Source: Methylomonas sp. ZR1
GTDB lineage: Bacteria; Pseudomonadota; Gammaproteobacteria; Methylococcales; Methylomonadaceae
Length of the DNA stretch: 64,000 nucleotides
Direction of reading: 5' to 3'
Assembly (NCBI RefSeq): GCF_013141865.1
Contig: NZ_RCST01000001.1
Coordinates: forward strand, 2,480,001 to 2,544,000
Shown: one piece after another, positions 1-12,181 of the stretch
Layout: every line of letters starts with the position of its first letter
How positions within the stretch are numbered: position 1 is the stretch's first letter
Position numbers and translations under genes: made by a program
The notes under the pieces: model-generated
What the model was told of the DNA's origin: nothing
What the model saw: only the letters and a program-made list of their open reading frames with translations
The model's database searches: none

Positions 1-439
1 CCAGATTGGTTTCATCCGAGACCCGGATAGGCTTGCCGTTTTTCCAGGCGCCCTTGCCTTTTTCCGCGCAGTAATAATCGTCCAAGGCCGGGCCGTAAAC
101 CGCGCCCATCATCAATTCACCGTCGATTTCCAAGGCTACGCTGATGCCCCAAAAATATTGGCCTTTCGAAAATGAATGAGTGCCATCGATCGGATCGACG
201 ATCCAGCGGCTGGTTTGGTTGGCGGTTTGGCCGCTTTCCTCCCCCCAAAAACCGTACTCCGGACAATGCTCGCTGAGCGCTTGTTTCAGATAATTTTCCA
301 CTGCGACATCGGCATCGGTGACCAAGTCGCGAGCGCTTTTTTTGTTAATCGCCAGAGAGTCCAGATCGTTGAAATATCGCATCGCCACATCGCCGGCCGC
401 GCGGACGATGGTTTCTAAAGCTTCAAGAGTGATGGGCAT
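1..439 (-). CDS. Inositol monophosphatase family phosphatase, C-terminus cut by window edge
   Basis: Reading the minus strand from an ATG at 439 gives an open frame with no stop before the window edge. It begins MPITLEALETIVRAAG, then shows a GEESG metal-site segment and the WIVDPIDGTHSF motif. These are the two Mg-binding signatures of the inositol monophosphatase / FBPase superfamily. Members remove phosphate from inositol phosphate, histidinol phosphate (HisN) or PAP (CysQ). The part seen, about 146 residues, does not decide among them. It follows the second amtB gene on the same strand, separated by a strong hairpin, so co-transcription is doubtful. The family assignment is secure; the substrate is open. 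Confidence 0.85.
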   Translation of the reverse strand, partial: MPITLEALETIVRAAGDVAMRYFNDLDSLAINKKSARDLVTDADVAVENYLKQALSEHCPEYGFWGEESGQTANQTSRWIVDPIDGTHSFSKGQYFWGISVALEIDGELMMGAVYGPALDDYYCAEKGKGAWKNGKPIRVSDETNL

Positions 440-462
440 GATTTTCCTGATTTTGTAGGGAT

Positions 463-492
463 GCGGGCAAGGCGGCGATCCGCCCTGCCCGC
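463..492 (-). terminator. GC-rich hairpin between amtB and the phosphatase gene
   Basis: A 13-bp stem with one mismatch (arms 463-475 and 480-492, loop of four bases) sits 31 bases past the amtB stop at 524. No run of T follows on the minus strand. It could be a weak terminator or an RNA-stability hairpin at the amtB 3' end rather than a classic intrinsic terminator. Confidence 0.5.
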
Positions 493-523
493 TATGAAAA
501 GCTTAAATTCTAACCGTTAATGG

Positions 524-1816
524 TTACAGATTGTGATAGCCGGTTTCTTCGTGCAACACAATATCCAGACCTTGCTGCTCTTCGTCTTCGCTGACGCGCA
601 AACCGATGAACACGCCGATGAGTTTCAATAAAACATAGCTGAACAAAGCGCTCCAGGCCGCCGTCACTAAAACCGCAAGCGTTTGCACGCCGACTTGCTC
701 GGCAATAGTCACGCCGTTCAATCCCAAGCCGCCGAAACTTTCAGCAGCAAACACGCCGGTTAAAATCGAACCGACGCAGCCGCCGACGCCATGTACCGGA
801 AACACGTCCAAGGAATCGTCGATTTTCAAACGGCGTTTGACGAATTGCGTGGCGTAAAAACACACGGCGCCAGCCACAATACCAATAACCAAACCACCCA
901 TGGGCCCGACAAATCCAGAGGCCGGCGTAATGGTGCCCAAGCCGGCGACCATCCCGGTGACGATACCTAAAACACTGGGCTTACTAAAACGCAGCCATTC
1001 AATGGTCATCCAGGTTAAAGCACCGGCGGCCGCGGCGATATGCGTCACGGCAATCGCCATCCCGGCACTGCCGTCGGCTTTTAACGCGCTACCACCGTTG
1101 AAGCCGAACCAGCCGAACCAAAGCATCCCGGCACCGGTCACGACCATGGTCATATTGTGCGGCGGCATCGCCACCGTGGGAAAGCCTTTACGGCGCCCCA
1201 ACACTAATGCCGCCACCAGAGATGCCACCCCGGCGTTGACGTGAATCACAATCCCGCCGGCGAAGTCCTTCGCACCCATCGCCGCCAGCCAGCCGTTGCC
1301 CCATATCCAATGGCAAATCGGCATATACACCACAATCAGCCAAAGTCCGCTAAACCACAGCATGGCTGAAAACTTCATCCGTTCGGCAAACGCGCCAACG
1401 ATCAAGGCCGGGGTAATAATCGCAAAAGTCATTTGAAACATGAAAAACACGGTTTCCGGAATATCGCCGATCAAAGTTTGCGTGTTCATGTCCGGCAGAA
1501 AAATCTTGCTGCCGCTCCCCAAAAACGGCTGCCAGCTGCCGCCATCGGCAAATACGAAGCTGTATACACCGGCCAGCCACAGTAGCGATACCAGACAGGT
1601 AATCGCAAAACATTGCATCAATACCGACAGCACGTTCTTGCTTCTGACCAAACCGCCATAAAACAGCGACAGGCCAGGAATGGTCATGAATAAAACCAGC
1701 GCGGTGGAGGTTAAAACCCAAGCGGTGTTGGCTTGGTTAATGCCTTCGGCCCAAGCCTGCTGCGGCAACATCAAGCTGTATGCCATTAGCATCAGCGTTC
1801 TTTTTATTGTTGTCAT
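524..1816 (-). CDS. amtB: Ammonium transporter AmtB (second copy)
   Basis: This 430-residue polytopic inner-membrane protein belongs to the Amt/MEP/Rh family and conducts NH4+/NH3 into the cell. It opens with a signal-like hydrophobic segment ending in AWAEG. The family landmarks are present: GGLVRSKN after the first helix, the first pore histidine in DFAGGIVIHVNAG, and the second in DDSLDVFPVHGVGG. The C-terminal cytoplasmic tail GLRVSEDEEQQGLD is the region that couples to PII. It lies downstream of a glnK gene, but the 133-base gap between them contains a near-perfect hairpin, unlike the tightly coupled pair further right. It shares its architecture with the amtB at about 3.9 kb, so the two are paralogues or differently expressed copies. 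Confidence 0.95.
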   Translation of the reverse strand: MTTIKRTLMLMAYSLMLPQQAWAEGINQANTAWVLTSTALVLFMTIPGLSLFYGGLVRSKNVLSVLMQCFAITCLVSLLWLAGVYSFVFADGGSWQPFLGSGSKIFLPDMNTQTLIGDIPETVFFMFQMTFAIITPALIVGAFAERMKFSAMLWFSGLWLIVVYMPICHWIWGNGWLAAMGAKDFAGGIVIHVNAGVASLVAALVLGRRKGFPTVAMPPHNMTMVVTGAGMLWFGWFGFNGGSALKADGSAGMAIAVTHIAAAAGALTWMTIEWLRFSKPSVLGIVTGMVAGLGTITPASGFVGPMGGLVIGIVAGAVCFYATQFVKRRLKIDDSLDVFPVHGVGGCVGSILTGVFAAESFGGLGLNGVTIAEQVGVQTLAVLVTAAWSALFSYVLLKLIGVFIGLRVSEDEEQQGLDIVLHEETGYHNL

Positions 1817-1870
1817 TGTCTTTCACTAGATGATGGTGTGTTGTTATTTTTAAGCGGTCTATAAACAACA

Positions 1871-1913
1871 AAATCGCCCTGGTCTGCGAATTTCGCGCAG
1901 ACCAGGGCGATTT
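1871..1913 (-). terminator. Perfect 18-bp hairpin between glnK and amtB
   Basis: Arms 1871-1888 and 1896-1913 pair perfectly around a 7-base loop. A/T runs flank both outer sides, so it looks like a terminator in either direction. It lies after the glnK stop and 54 bases before the amtB start on the minus strand. As an internal terminator it would lower amtB transcription relative to glnK. Confidence 0.75.
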
Positions 1914-1949
1914 TTGATGTTCTACTGCTTTTTATTTTTTGTTGAAGAC

Positions 1950-2309
<360 letters not shown>

Positions 2310-2382
2310 TTAAAAAGCTGTTTCGTCACTGTTGCCACCATAATAAATAATTCCGGTAGAACCTACAATTTACCCGAGCAAA

Positions 2383-2399
2383 AGCACCAAAGTAGTGCT
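2383..2399 (-). promoter_or_regulatory. NtrC-type binding site upstream of second glnK
   Basis: The 17-base element has GCAC, seven bases, then GTGC, with CA after the left half (AGCACCAAAGTAGTGCT). This matches the NtrC enhancer layout (consensus TGCACCA-N3-TGGTGCA). It lies about 95 bases before the glnK start. The same arrangement occurs at 4359-4375 before the other glnK. Function is inferred from the consensus and context only. Confidence 0.6.
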
Positions 2400-2469
2400 T
2401 CATGATAACAAAAACGGGCAGCCATCGCCGACCACCCGTTTCTTTTCGCGTTAACCGCAGCTTTCAACC

Positions 2470-3873
2470 CTAAACGTGATAAGCGGTTTCGCCATGCTCG
2501 GTGACATCCAGACCTTCGCGCTCGGTCGCTTCGCTAACCCGCAGACCAAGAGCCACATCGGCAATTTTGAAGGCAATGAAGGACACCACGCCGGACCAAA
2601 CGATGGCGATGCCTACACCCCAAGCTTGGCTGGCAAGCTGGGTAAGCACGCTGTAGTCAGGCAAGGTTGCGTTGGTGACGTAATCCCAGACGCCGGTACC
2701 ACCCAAATCAGGGCTGGCAACCACAGCAGTACCCAAGGCGCCGATAATACCGCCCACCCCGTGCACACCAAACGCATCCAGCGAATCGTCGTAACTCATC
2801 GCGTGTTTCAAAAAGGTTACCGACCAGAAGCATACTGCACCGACTACTAAGCCCAAACCGATAGCTCCCATCGGGCCTGACCAGCCGCAAGCAGGCGTAA
2901 TCGCAACTAAACCGGCCACCGCGCCTGAGGTAGCGCCCAGCATGCTAGGTTTACCACGCACAGCCCATTCCGCACCCATCCAGGCCAGAGTTGCCGCCGC
3001 TGCCGCCAACAATGTGTTGACGAAAACCAATGCCGCCAGACCGTTGGCTTCCAGGTTGGAGCCAGCGTTGAAGCCAAACCAGCCTATCCATAACAAGGAT
3101 GCGCCTATCATGTTCATCGTCACGCTGTGCGGCGCGATAAATTCTTTACCATAACCAATACGCTTGCCTATCATTAAGCAACCGACCAAGCCGGCGATAC
3201 CTGCGTTGATATGTACCACCGTGCCGCCGGCAAAATCCAAGGCGCCTTTTTGGAATAAAAAGCCCGCAGTCGCACCGGCAGTTTCCGCAGCGGCCGCATC
3301 GGTATAGGCATCAGGGCCTGCCCAGTACCAAACCATATGCGCCATCGGTAAGTAGCAGAAACTAAACCAGATCACGGTAAACAACAGCACCGCTGAAAAT
3401 TTAACCCGCTCGGCAAATGCGCCGATGATCAACGCGGGCGTGATGGCCGAGAAAGTCAGCTGGAACGCTACATAAATAAATTCAGGTACATAAGCCCCTT
3501 TGCTGAAAGTGGCCGCCATCGAATCCGGGGTAATACCCTTCAAAAATGCCTTGCTGAAACCGCCGAAGAAAGCGTTACCCTCGGTAAACGCGACGCTGTA
3601 GCCGAACGTCGCCCACATAATCGCCGTCAACGAAAAGATCACAAAGACCTGCATCAAGATAGACAGCATGTTTTTAGCACGCACCATACCACCGTAGAAC
3701 AAGGCCAAGCCAGGTATTACCATTAACGCAACCAGTACGGTGGCAACTATCATCCAGGCGGTATCGCCTTTGTTAACGGTGGCTTGCACGACCGGTGCCG
3801 CCACTTCTTCCGCAAACGCCATGCCCGAGAGTCCAAACAGCGCGAACAGCGCCATGCCTGTTAAATATTTCAT
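2470..3873 (-). CDS. amtB: Ammonium transporter AmtB (first copy)
   Basis: This is an Amt-family ammonium channel of the inner membrane with a cleavable-looking signal peptide ending AMAFAEE. Pore histidines sit in DFAGGTVVHINAG and DDSLDAFGVHGVGG, and the PII-coupling tail GLRVSEATEREGLDVTEHGE ends the protein. The frame is open to an ATG at 3894, one base after the glnK stop. I prefer the ATG at 3873 because GGGGAAA lies at a good distance before it and the signal peptide then starts normally. Either way, glnK and amtB are closely coupled. It is longer than the second copy because of an alanine-rich loop (AAAAETAGATAG) before the first pore histidine. Confidence 0.95.
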   Translation of the reverse strand: MKYLTGMALFALFGLSGMAFAEEVAAPVVQATVNKGDTAWMIVATVLVALMVIPGLALFYGGMVRAKNMLSILMQVFVIFSLTAIMWATFGYSVAFTEGNAFFGGFSKAFLKGITPDSMAATFSKGAYVPEFIYVAFQLTFSAITPALIIGAFAERVKFSAVLLFTVIWFSFCYLPMAHMVWYWAGPDAYTDAAAAETAGATAGFLFQKGALDFAGGTVVHINAGIAGLVGCLMIGKRIGYGKEFIAPHSVTMNMIGASLLWIGWFGFNAGSNLEANGLAALVFVNTLLAAAAATLAWMGAEWAVRGKPSMLGATSGAVAGLVAITPACGWSGPMGAIGLGLVVGAVCFWSVTFLKHAMSYDDSLDAFGVHGVGGIIGALGTAVVASPDLGGTGVWDYVTNATLPDYSVLTQLASQAWGVGIAIVWSGVVSFIAFKIADVALGLRVSEATEREGLDVTEHGETAYHV

Positions 3874-3895
3874 TGTTGGTTTCCCCATCTTCATA

Positions 3896-4237
<342 letters not shown>

Positions 4238-4281
4238 TCAACACCTCTTTGCTTGAGTTAATAAATTCCCGAAACAAGCAA

Positions 4282-4297
4282 AGCATGATGCATGCCA
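4282..4297 (-). promoter_or_regulatory. Sigma54 (RpoN) promoter of glnK-amtB
   Basis: On the minus strand the sequence is TGGCATGCATCATGCT. The invariant GG (-24) and GC (-12) are spaced exactly as in the consensus TGGCACG-N4-TTGCW, with 10 of 12 informative bases matching. Transcription would start near 4270, about 35 bases before the glnK ATG. Confidence 0.8.
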
Positions 4298-4358
4298 CTA
4301 TTTATTCCCCTGATTTTTAAAGCTTTATTAAACACATCCATTAAAAGCACAACAGAAT

Positions 4359-4375
4359 CGCACCAAATCAGTGCA
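4359..4375. promoter_or_regulatory. NtrC-type enhancer site
   Basis: CGCACCAAATCAGTGCA has the GCAC-N7-GTGC spacing of NtrC sites. It is centred about 95 bases upstream of the inferred glnK start point, the usual enhancer distance for sigma54 activation. It could also serve the divergent porin promoter, at roughly 245 bases. Confidence 0.65.
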
Positions 4376-4387
4376 ACGCTTTTTGGA

Positions 4388-4527
4388 TTGCACCATTGCA
4401 ACTCAATACCACCCTACAGGCCTTGATCTGCCAGTTTCAGTGGTTTGCTTTAAGAATAAACGGGGCGTTGTCGCAACATAGCAACACTGCATTACTTTGG
4501 TGCAACAAAAAGAATTTGCACCATTGC
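4388..4527. promoter_or_regulatory. Intergenic region with repeated TTGCACCATTGC half-sites
   Basis: The 408-base gap between the divergent glnK and porin genes holds two exact copies of TTGCACCATTGC (4388-4399 and 4516-4527). It also has an inverted pair, GGTGCAA at 4499-4505 and TTGCACC at 4516-4522. These resemble single NtrC half-sites. The right-hand cluster lies about 90-110 bases before the inferred porin transcription start. The rest of the gap is AT-rich with no open frame. Confidence 0.45.
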
Positions 4528-4585
4528 GAATCATGAACTAGTCTACATATACCACCTATCTTATTGATTTTTAATAAATCGAATA

Positions 4586-4601
4586 TGGCCTAAAAACTGC
4601 T
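4586..4601 (+). promoter_or_regulatory. Sigma54-type promoter of the porin gene
   Basis: TGGCCTAAAAACTGCT has GG and GC at the -24/-12 spacing, with the conserved TGGC and TGCT ends. The centre of the -24 half departs from consensus. Transcription would begin near 4613, leaving a 30-base leader before the ATG at 4643. Half-sites for NtrC lie about 100 bases upstream. Confidence 0.6.
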
Positions 4602-4642
4602 ATAGAATCTTCAGTAGTCACTGAACCAAGGGGATAACCACC

Positions 4643-6019
4643 ATGAGAAACAACACAACGTTAACAAAATCACACAGCCGCGCTTGCTTAGCCGGGTTAA
4701 TGGTGATTTGCAGTGCCTCCGCTAGCGCGGACAGCTGGACAGAAGCATCCGGACTACTGGGTGCCGCGGGGATTGACCCAAACGCATCGAAATTCATGAC
4801 CGATCATAATCTGAAGGTTGGCGGCTGGCTGAACAGTAGCGTCGGCGCCAACATGAATAGCAACGGTGACGGTTTTAACGGCCCAGTGACATTCAACGAC
4901 CGTAGCGGTGAATTGCAACTCAACCAGTTGTATCTGTATTTGCAAAAAGCTATCAATGTGAACGGCGACTCTTTCGACATCGGCGGTCGCGTCGATGTGA
5001 TGTACGGTACCGATGCCGCGTTTACACAAGCTTACGGTTCATTCGGATTCGACCCCGGCACCCTAGCGGACAGTGACCGTGGCAACTGGGATCTGAATTT
5101 GAGCGGACATGGGGAACGCTTCTACGGCTTGGCATTACCACAAGCATACGCCGAGTTTAACCTCCCATTCGGTAATGGTATCGCAGTCAAAGCCGGGCAC
5201 TTTTATACTCCAATCGGTTACGAAGTAGTTACCGCTCCCGATAACTTCTTCATCACCAAACCCTACACTATGCAATATGGCGAACCATTTACCCATACCG
5301 GCATACTAGCAACCTACGCATTCAATCCGAATTGGACAGTAATGGGCGGTGCAGTTACCGGAAGCAACTCGGGCGGCTGGGACGGCAACTGGGACAGAGA
5401 CCTGGGCAACTGGGCTTGGTTGGGCGGGGTAACCTGGACAAGCGACGACGCCGGCACATCTCTGGCTATTACATCAACGGCTGGCGAACGCTCCGAAAAC
5501 AGCAAAGACACATGGGCCATGTACAGCATCGTCGGCAAGCACAATTTCACCGACAAGTTGCATTACATCATTCAACACGATCACGGTTTTGCCAATAATA
5601 TCTGGACCGGGAACGCAAGCCTTGCAGGACTTCCAGACGGCAGGGAAGACGCCGAATGGTATGGCATCAACCAATATTTGATTTATGACGTCAACGACAA
5701 AGTCTCAGCCGGTCTGCGCGCAGAATGGTTCCGTGATCATAACGGCATCCGTGTTCTCGGCCCTGGCCGTTGCTATGCTGCGGCAGGCACAGTCGGCGAC
5801 AACTTCGCTTGTGGCAGCAACTACGGCGCTAACTATGTCCCGTTTCAAGAAGCCAGCGGATATTACGCCGTTACAGCCGGCTTGAGCTACAAACCGGCAA
5901 AATGGTTGAACTTGCGTCCAAACCTGCGTTACGACTTTACCGATAATGCTAAAGCGTTCGACAACGGTACACGCCACAACCAATTCTTGGTTACTGCGGA
6001 CGTAGTCATCACTTTCTAA
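4643..6019 (+). CDS. Outer-membrane beta-barrel porin, BBP2/OmpL-like
   Basis: This 458-residue protein has a long signal peptide ending SASASADS. The remainder is rich in alternating aromatic/glycine strands and ends in an outer-membrane C-terminal Phe (VITF). Segments such as LPQAYAEFNLPFGNG and VKAGHFYTPIGYE are typical of the putative beta-barrel porin-2 (DUF1597/OmpL-like) family. Its substrate is not known. It sits between glnK-amtB and glnA and is preceded by a sigma54-type promoter, so I infer a nitrogen-regulated porin for uptake of a small nitrogen source across the outer membrane. The start is supported by AAGGGG eleven bases before the ATG. Confidence 0.85.
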   Translation: MRNNTTLTKSHSRACLAGLMVICSASASADSWTEASGLLGAAGIDPNASKFMTDHNLKVGGWLNSSVGANMNSNGDGFNGPVTFNDRSGELQLNQLYLYLQKAINVNGDSFDIGGRVDVMYGTDAAFTQAYGSFGFDPGTLADSDRGNWDLNLSGHGERFYGLALPQAYAEFNLPFGNGIAVKAGHFYTPIGYEVVTAPDNFFITKPYTMQYGEPFTHTGILATYAFNPNWTVMGGAVTGSNSGGWDGNWDRDLGNWAWLGGVTWTSDDAGTSLAITSTAGERSENSKDTWAMYSIVGKHNFTDKLHYIIQHDHGFANNIWTGNASLAGLPDGREDAEWYGINQYLIYDVNDKVSAGLRAEWFRDHNGIRVLGPGRCYAAAGTVGDNFACGSNYGANYVPFQEASGYYAVTAGLSYKPAKWLNLRPNLRYDFTDNAKAFDNGTRHNQFLVTADVVITF

Positions 6020-6057
6020 GTTGGTAGCCTAAGTAAATCATCGTTATAAAGCTGTAC

Positions 6058-6088
6058 GCCTCCATTGCGTTGAAAGCCCTTTGGAGGC
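6058..6088 (+). terminator. Hairpin after the porin gene
   Basis: Arms GCCTCCA (6058-6064) and TGGAGGC (6082-6088) are followed by TCTGTTTGTT. This is a modest intrinsic-terminator-like structure 39 bases after the porin stop. Confidence 0.5.
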
Positions 6089-6183
6089 TCTGTTTGTTAT
6101 AGCTCTTTACTACGTTTGATGATATTGTTAAATCGTTTAAGCTTCTCAACCAAAACAACTACAACCTACGGAGACCCTCACTA

Positions 6184-7593
6184 ATGTCTGTTGATCACGT
6201 TCTGAAATTAATCCAAGAAAACGACGTCAAATTTGTCGACTTCCGCTTCTGCGACACTCGCGGTAAAGAACAACACGTTACTTTCCCAGCGCACACCATC
6301 GACGAAGACACCTTTGAAGAAGGTAACATGTTTGACGGTTCGTCCATCGCCGGCTGGAAACACATCAACGAATCGGACATGATTCTGATGCCGGACCCCA
6401 GCACCGCGGTTATCGATCCTTTCTTCGACGACAAAACCCTGATCTTGCGTTGCGATATTATCGAACCGAAAGACATGCAAGGTTACGCTCGTGACCCACG
6501 CTCTATAGCCAAACGCGCTGAAGCCTATTTGCAATCTACCGGTATCGCCGACACCGCGTTCTTCGGTCCTGAAAACGAATTCTTCATTTTTGACGACGTC
6601 CGCTGGAACACCAGCATGGGTGGCTGCTCCTACCAAATCGACTCAGAAGAAGCCGGCTGGAACTCAGAAAAAGTTTACGAAAACGGCAACATCGGTCACC
6701 GTCCAGGCGTTAAAGGTGGTTACTTCCCCGTACCGCCAGTCGATTCATTCCAAGACATGCGCTCTGCAATGTGCCTGGTTCTGGAAGAAATCGGCCAAAC
6801 CGTTGAAGTACACCACCACGAAGTGGCAACTGCCGGTCAGTGCGAAATCGGTGTTAAATTCAATACTTTGGTTAAAAAAGCCGACGAAGTACTGGGCTTG
6901 AAATACGTGATTGCCAACATCGCGCACGCTTACGGCAAAACCGCAACCTTCATGCCTAAACCACTGGTTGGCGACAACGGCAGCGGCATGCACGTTCACC
7001 AATCTTTGGCTAAAGGCGGCGTCAACCTGTTCACCGGCAACCTGTATGGCGGCTTGTCAGAAACCGCGCTGTACTACATTGGCGGCATCATCAAACACGC
7101 CAAAGCATTGAACGCAATTACCAACCCATCAACTAACAGCTACAAACGTCTGGTTCCTGGCTTCGAAGCTCCGGTAATGCTGGCTTACTCAGCACGTAAC
7201 CGCTCTGCGTCTATCCGTATTCCTTACGTCACCAACCCTAAAGGCCGCCGTATCGAAGTACGTTTCCCAGACTCCACCGCTAACCCATACTTGGCGTTTT
7301 CTGCCATGTTGATGGCCGGTCTTGACGGTATCCAAAACAAAATTCACCCAGGTGAAGCGATGGATAAAGACTTGTACGACTTGCCGCCAGAAGAAGAAAA
7401 AGCGATTCCACAAGTGGCTTTCTCTTTGGACGAAGCCTTGGCGGCTCTGGATGCAGACCGCGAATTCTTGACTCGTGGCGGCGTATTCACTGACGACGTA
7501 ATCGATGGCTACATCGCATTGAAACAAGAAGATGTGACTCGTCTGCGTATGAGCACTCACCCTGTTGAGCTGGATATGTACTACAGCCTATAA
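6184..7593 (+). CDS. glnA: Glutamine synthetase, type I
   Basis: This 469-residue cytoplasmic enzyme joins ammonia to glutamate using ATP and forms a dodecamer. It has the GSI-beta features: N-terminal [19 protein letters not shown], the latch DGSSIAGW, catalytic NEFF, the ATP segment [12 protein letters not shown], and the adenylylation loop DLYDLPPEE with Tyr398. That tyrosine implies GlnE control. The length equals that of enterobacterial GlnA. It follows the porin on the same strand with its own 164-base upstream region. I found no convincing sigma54 promoter there, so its regulation is unresolved. A strong terminator follows. Confidence 0.98.
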   Translation: MSVDHVLKLIQENDVKFVDFRFCDTRGKEQHVTFPAHTIDEDTFEEGNMFDGSSIAGWKHINESDMILMPDPSTAVIDPFFDDKTLILRCDIIEPKDMQGYARDPRSIAKRAEAYLQSTGIADTAFFGPENEFFIFDDVRWNTSMGGCSYQIDSEEAGWNSEKVYENGNIGHRPGVKGGYFPVPPVDSFQDMRSAMCLVLEEIGQTVEVHHHEVATAGQCEIGVKFNTLVKKADEVLGLKYVIANIAHAYGKTATFMPKPLVGDNGSGMHVHQSLAKGGVNLFTGNLYGGLSETALYYIGGIIKHAKALNAITNPSTNSYKRLVPGFEAPVMLAYSARNRSASIRIPYVTNPKGRRIEVRFPDSTANPYLAFSAMLMAGLDGIQNKIHPGEAMDKDLYDLPPEEEKAIPQVAFSLDEALAALDADREFLTRGGVFTDDVIDGYIALKQEDVTRLRMSTHPVELDMYYSL

Positions 7594-7634
7594 ATAGTTA
7601 AGCCCGTTCTTAACGGGCCCACACTATCCCACAG

Positions 7635-7666
7635 CCCCGCAAGCTTTCGGCTTCGCGGGGTTTTTT
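7635..7666 (+). terminator. Rho-independent terminator of glnA
   Basis: CCCCGCAAGC pairs with GCTTCGCGGGG (one bulged base) and is followed directly by six T. A smaller hairpin (GCCCGTT..AACGGGC) precedes it right after the stop codon. Confidence 0.85.
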
Positions 7667-7724
7667 ATGCACTGGCGTACACCCTACACACCTGCGCCGC
7701 TTTTTAGCTGCGTCGAAGAACAAG

Positions 7725-8084
7725 CTATTTGTCATCCTCCGGCAATTCAGGCGCCTTCCATGATCCGCGCTTATGGGCTTCCATCACGGTTTGCCACCCA
7801 TTCTCCAGCTCCTTTTCAGTGATACCAAATTGCTGAAGAATGCCATTAAGGCCGGACGGCACGTCAAACGCTGGCTTGGCAATATTATTGGCACGCGGCA
7901 CGCCCTTGGAAGATGAAATTATTACACTGCCATTAATTGGTTTGATGGCTCCTTTAGCACACCGCGCCTGATCATCGGTATACAAGGTTTTTCCATCGAC
8001 CACACATTTCATTGGCTCGGCCAACGCCTGACAAACCGGTAAAAATGCGAATATGCTAAAGCCCATTAAAAATAGTATTTTCAC
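7725..8084 (-). CDS. Small secreted protein, DUF4124-like N-terminus
   Basis: This 119-residue protein has a clear signal peptide (MKILFLMGFSIFAFLPVCQALA). After it comes a short cysteine-bracketed stretch, KCVVDGKTLYTDDQARC, that resembles DUF4124 envelope proteins. The rest is polar and low in motif content. No function can be assigned. It converges on glnA from the other side of the glnA terminator and stands alone. Confidence 0.6.
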   Translation of the reverse strand: MKILFLMGFSIFAFLPVCQALAEPMKCVVDGKTLYTDDQARCAKGAIKPINGSVIISSSKGVPRANNIAKPAFDVPSGLNGILQQFGITEKELENGWQTVMEAHKRGSWKAPELPEDDK

Positions 8085-8334
8085 GGCCTAATTCCATTGG
8101 TTTAAAAGAAAGACATTCGCAGCTCGAACGCAAAGTGCGCCGGAAAAACCGACAGCCAATTTGTTTTCGCTCACAACCTTTACCGATAAGTCTAGCTTGG
8201 AATGCCCCTGCCCATTCGATTGGAGATGCTGTTTATAATCTCGCAGCGGAGGCACATTAATTGCTGTGCAACTGAAGGGGGCACAACTCCTTTATTCCAG
8301 ACACACTTTTCTTAGCACTATTTAGGCGACAATT

Positions 8335-9714
<1,380 letters not shown>

Positions 9715-10042
9715 CAACGGCTTAAACGCAATCTCAAGCTGTTTTTATACCCTCTTTCGCAAGAATCTCCAGCGGAGCGTCGCCCCTGCATGGAAACGGG
9801 TAGCCAATCACATAAATGGTACGCTGCGAATAAGATTTTCTGCGCGGCTCGGCTTTGAGAACCTTCTGCATGAGGGAATGACGAGCTTTTAGGCGCCCGC
9901 TTTAATCGCTATTCACGCTATCCTTACAAATTACAGTTCGCCTTAATGCCTTTAGTCTATTGAAGGCCACACAAGCCCCGGCGTCGACGAGCACAGCCTG
10001 AACGGCATAAGCGTAATAAACAAGACCGGGTAAACAATAAAA
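9715..10042. other. Intergenic stretch without recognised features
   Basis: These 328 bases lie between the converging sdaA and globin-like genes. I found no open frame with coding character, no clear terminator with a T-run, and no repeat. Confidence 0.5.
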
Positions 10043-10609
10043 CTAGCCATGCGTCCGGAAGTCGGTCGTTTTTTCACCATCATCATAAATAGCTTGGCCC
10101 CTGCCCAGAATACCGTCCCGGCCGGAAGCCGCGAATGCCATGATCTGCTCAGCCGTTTCCTGCGGAACTTGCAATTGATTGAGGCTGTTTTGCAACAGTT
10201 CCAACACCACATCGTAGTTATCGTCAATGGGCTGTAATCTTAAAAAATGGGAATGTCCGGGACAGAGCAGGGTCAGATGGGGTTTCTCGTCGCTACCGAC
10301 TAGATCGCCCGTAACGAACATCTCCAAAAACGCAAAGTCTCGATTATTCACCAAACTGGGCTTGGCGTTTCCTCTGGCAAAAGCCGCCGCAAAATAATCA
10401 TCAGCCAATTCGGCAAGTTTTTTAGGCTCGACCGGCTCTGCGCTGAGCAAAGCATTAACAAGTTGCTTCAGCGGTTTGGTTTGTTCTTCTATGGGCCTGG
10501 AGTAAAAATACCGGTTGATACGATAGTCATCGAGCATGCCGGCATAGAAAATGTCCACGATTTTGGACACCAGGTTCTCGTCAATTTTTGGCAATAGTTT
10601 ATCGTTCAT
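10043..10609 (-). CDS. Truncated-hemoglobin-like protein
   Basis: This 188-residue protein resembles group 1 truncated hemoglobins. It has an N-terminal helix with SKIVDIFYAGMLDDYRINRYF (the YxRxxxDxRxxxFF-like region) and a later PGHSHFLRLQPIDDNYDVV. In that later segment a histidine precedes the F/G-helix pattern, like the proximal histidine region of trHbN. It is longer than the usual 120-130 residues because of a middle insertion and a charged C-terminal tail (GQAIYDDGEKTTDF). Heme binding is likely but unproven. The gene is monocistronic, and an IS110 element is inserted just upstream of its start, so its native promoter may have been displaced. Confidence 0.65.
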   Translation of the reverse strand: MNDKLLPKIDENLVSKIVDIFYAGMLDDYRINRYFYSRPIEEQTKPLKQLVNALLSAEPVEPKKLAELADDYFAAAFARGNAKPSLVNNRDFAFLEMFVTGDLVGSDEKPHLTLLCPGHSHFLRLQPIDDNYDVVLELLQNSLNQLQVPQETAEQIMAFAASGRDGILGRGQAIYDDGEKTTDFRTHG

Positions 10610-10688
10610 CGTTTTATCCCCCGTTTTTGTAGTTAACCAGCTTATTTGCTTAAGTCAAATACCGCATGAGTAGATACTGTTATCCAAG

Positions 10689-11835
<1,147 letters not shown>

Positions 11836-12047
11836 GCGAGATTTCATTATCTCCTGAAAAACACGGGTGGATAATACAAGGTCCCTTTTGCGTCTATTAA
11901 GCGCAGCACCAGAGTATAAGTCCGATCCGATAATATCCGCTTAAACGTTTTTCAAAAATCAGCGTCCGCCAGCTAGAGTCATAGCCTCTGAAAAAAAAAT
12001 TTTTAGCAAACAACATTAAGGTCCAATGTTAAGTCTCTGAAGATACG

Positions 12048-12122
12048 TAACATTGAAAAATCGCGCGACAGATGTCGTTTAAAAACCACTTGAAATCCTT
12101 GTTTAACATAGGAAAATCGCGC
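12048..12122 (+). repeat. Two imperfect direct repeats upstream of the small protein gene
   Basis: TAACATTGAAAAATCGCGC (12048-12066) and TAACATAGGAAAATCGCGC (12104-12122) differ at only two of 19 positions and are 56 bases apart. They lie between the IS110 element and the 46-residue gene. The second copy runs straight into a terminator-like hairpin. They could be operators or remnants of a duplicated leader. Confidence 0.5.
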
Positions 12123-12140
12123 CCGAAGCGGGATTTTTTT
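12122..12140 (+). terminator. Terminator-like hairpin in the leader of the small protein gene
   Basis: CCCG-AAG-CGGG is followed by A and seven T. It ends about 40 bases before the ATG at 12182. That leaves little space for a promoter downstream, so it may act as an attenuator or end a short independent transcript. Confidence 0.55.
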
Positions 12141-12181
12141 AGACGCTGTTCACACTTTATTCGATCAAAAGAGGAGGCATT

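Noticed and set aside
9952..10227. 91-residue minus-strand frame overlapping the globin-like gene end
   Set aside because: It is out of frame with the better-supported 188-residue globin-like protein and has no motif or ribosome-binding site.
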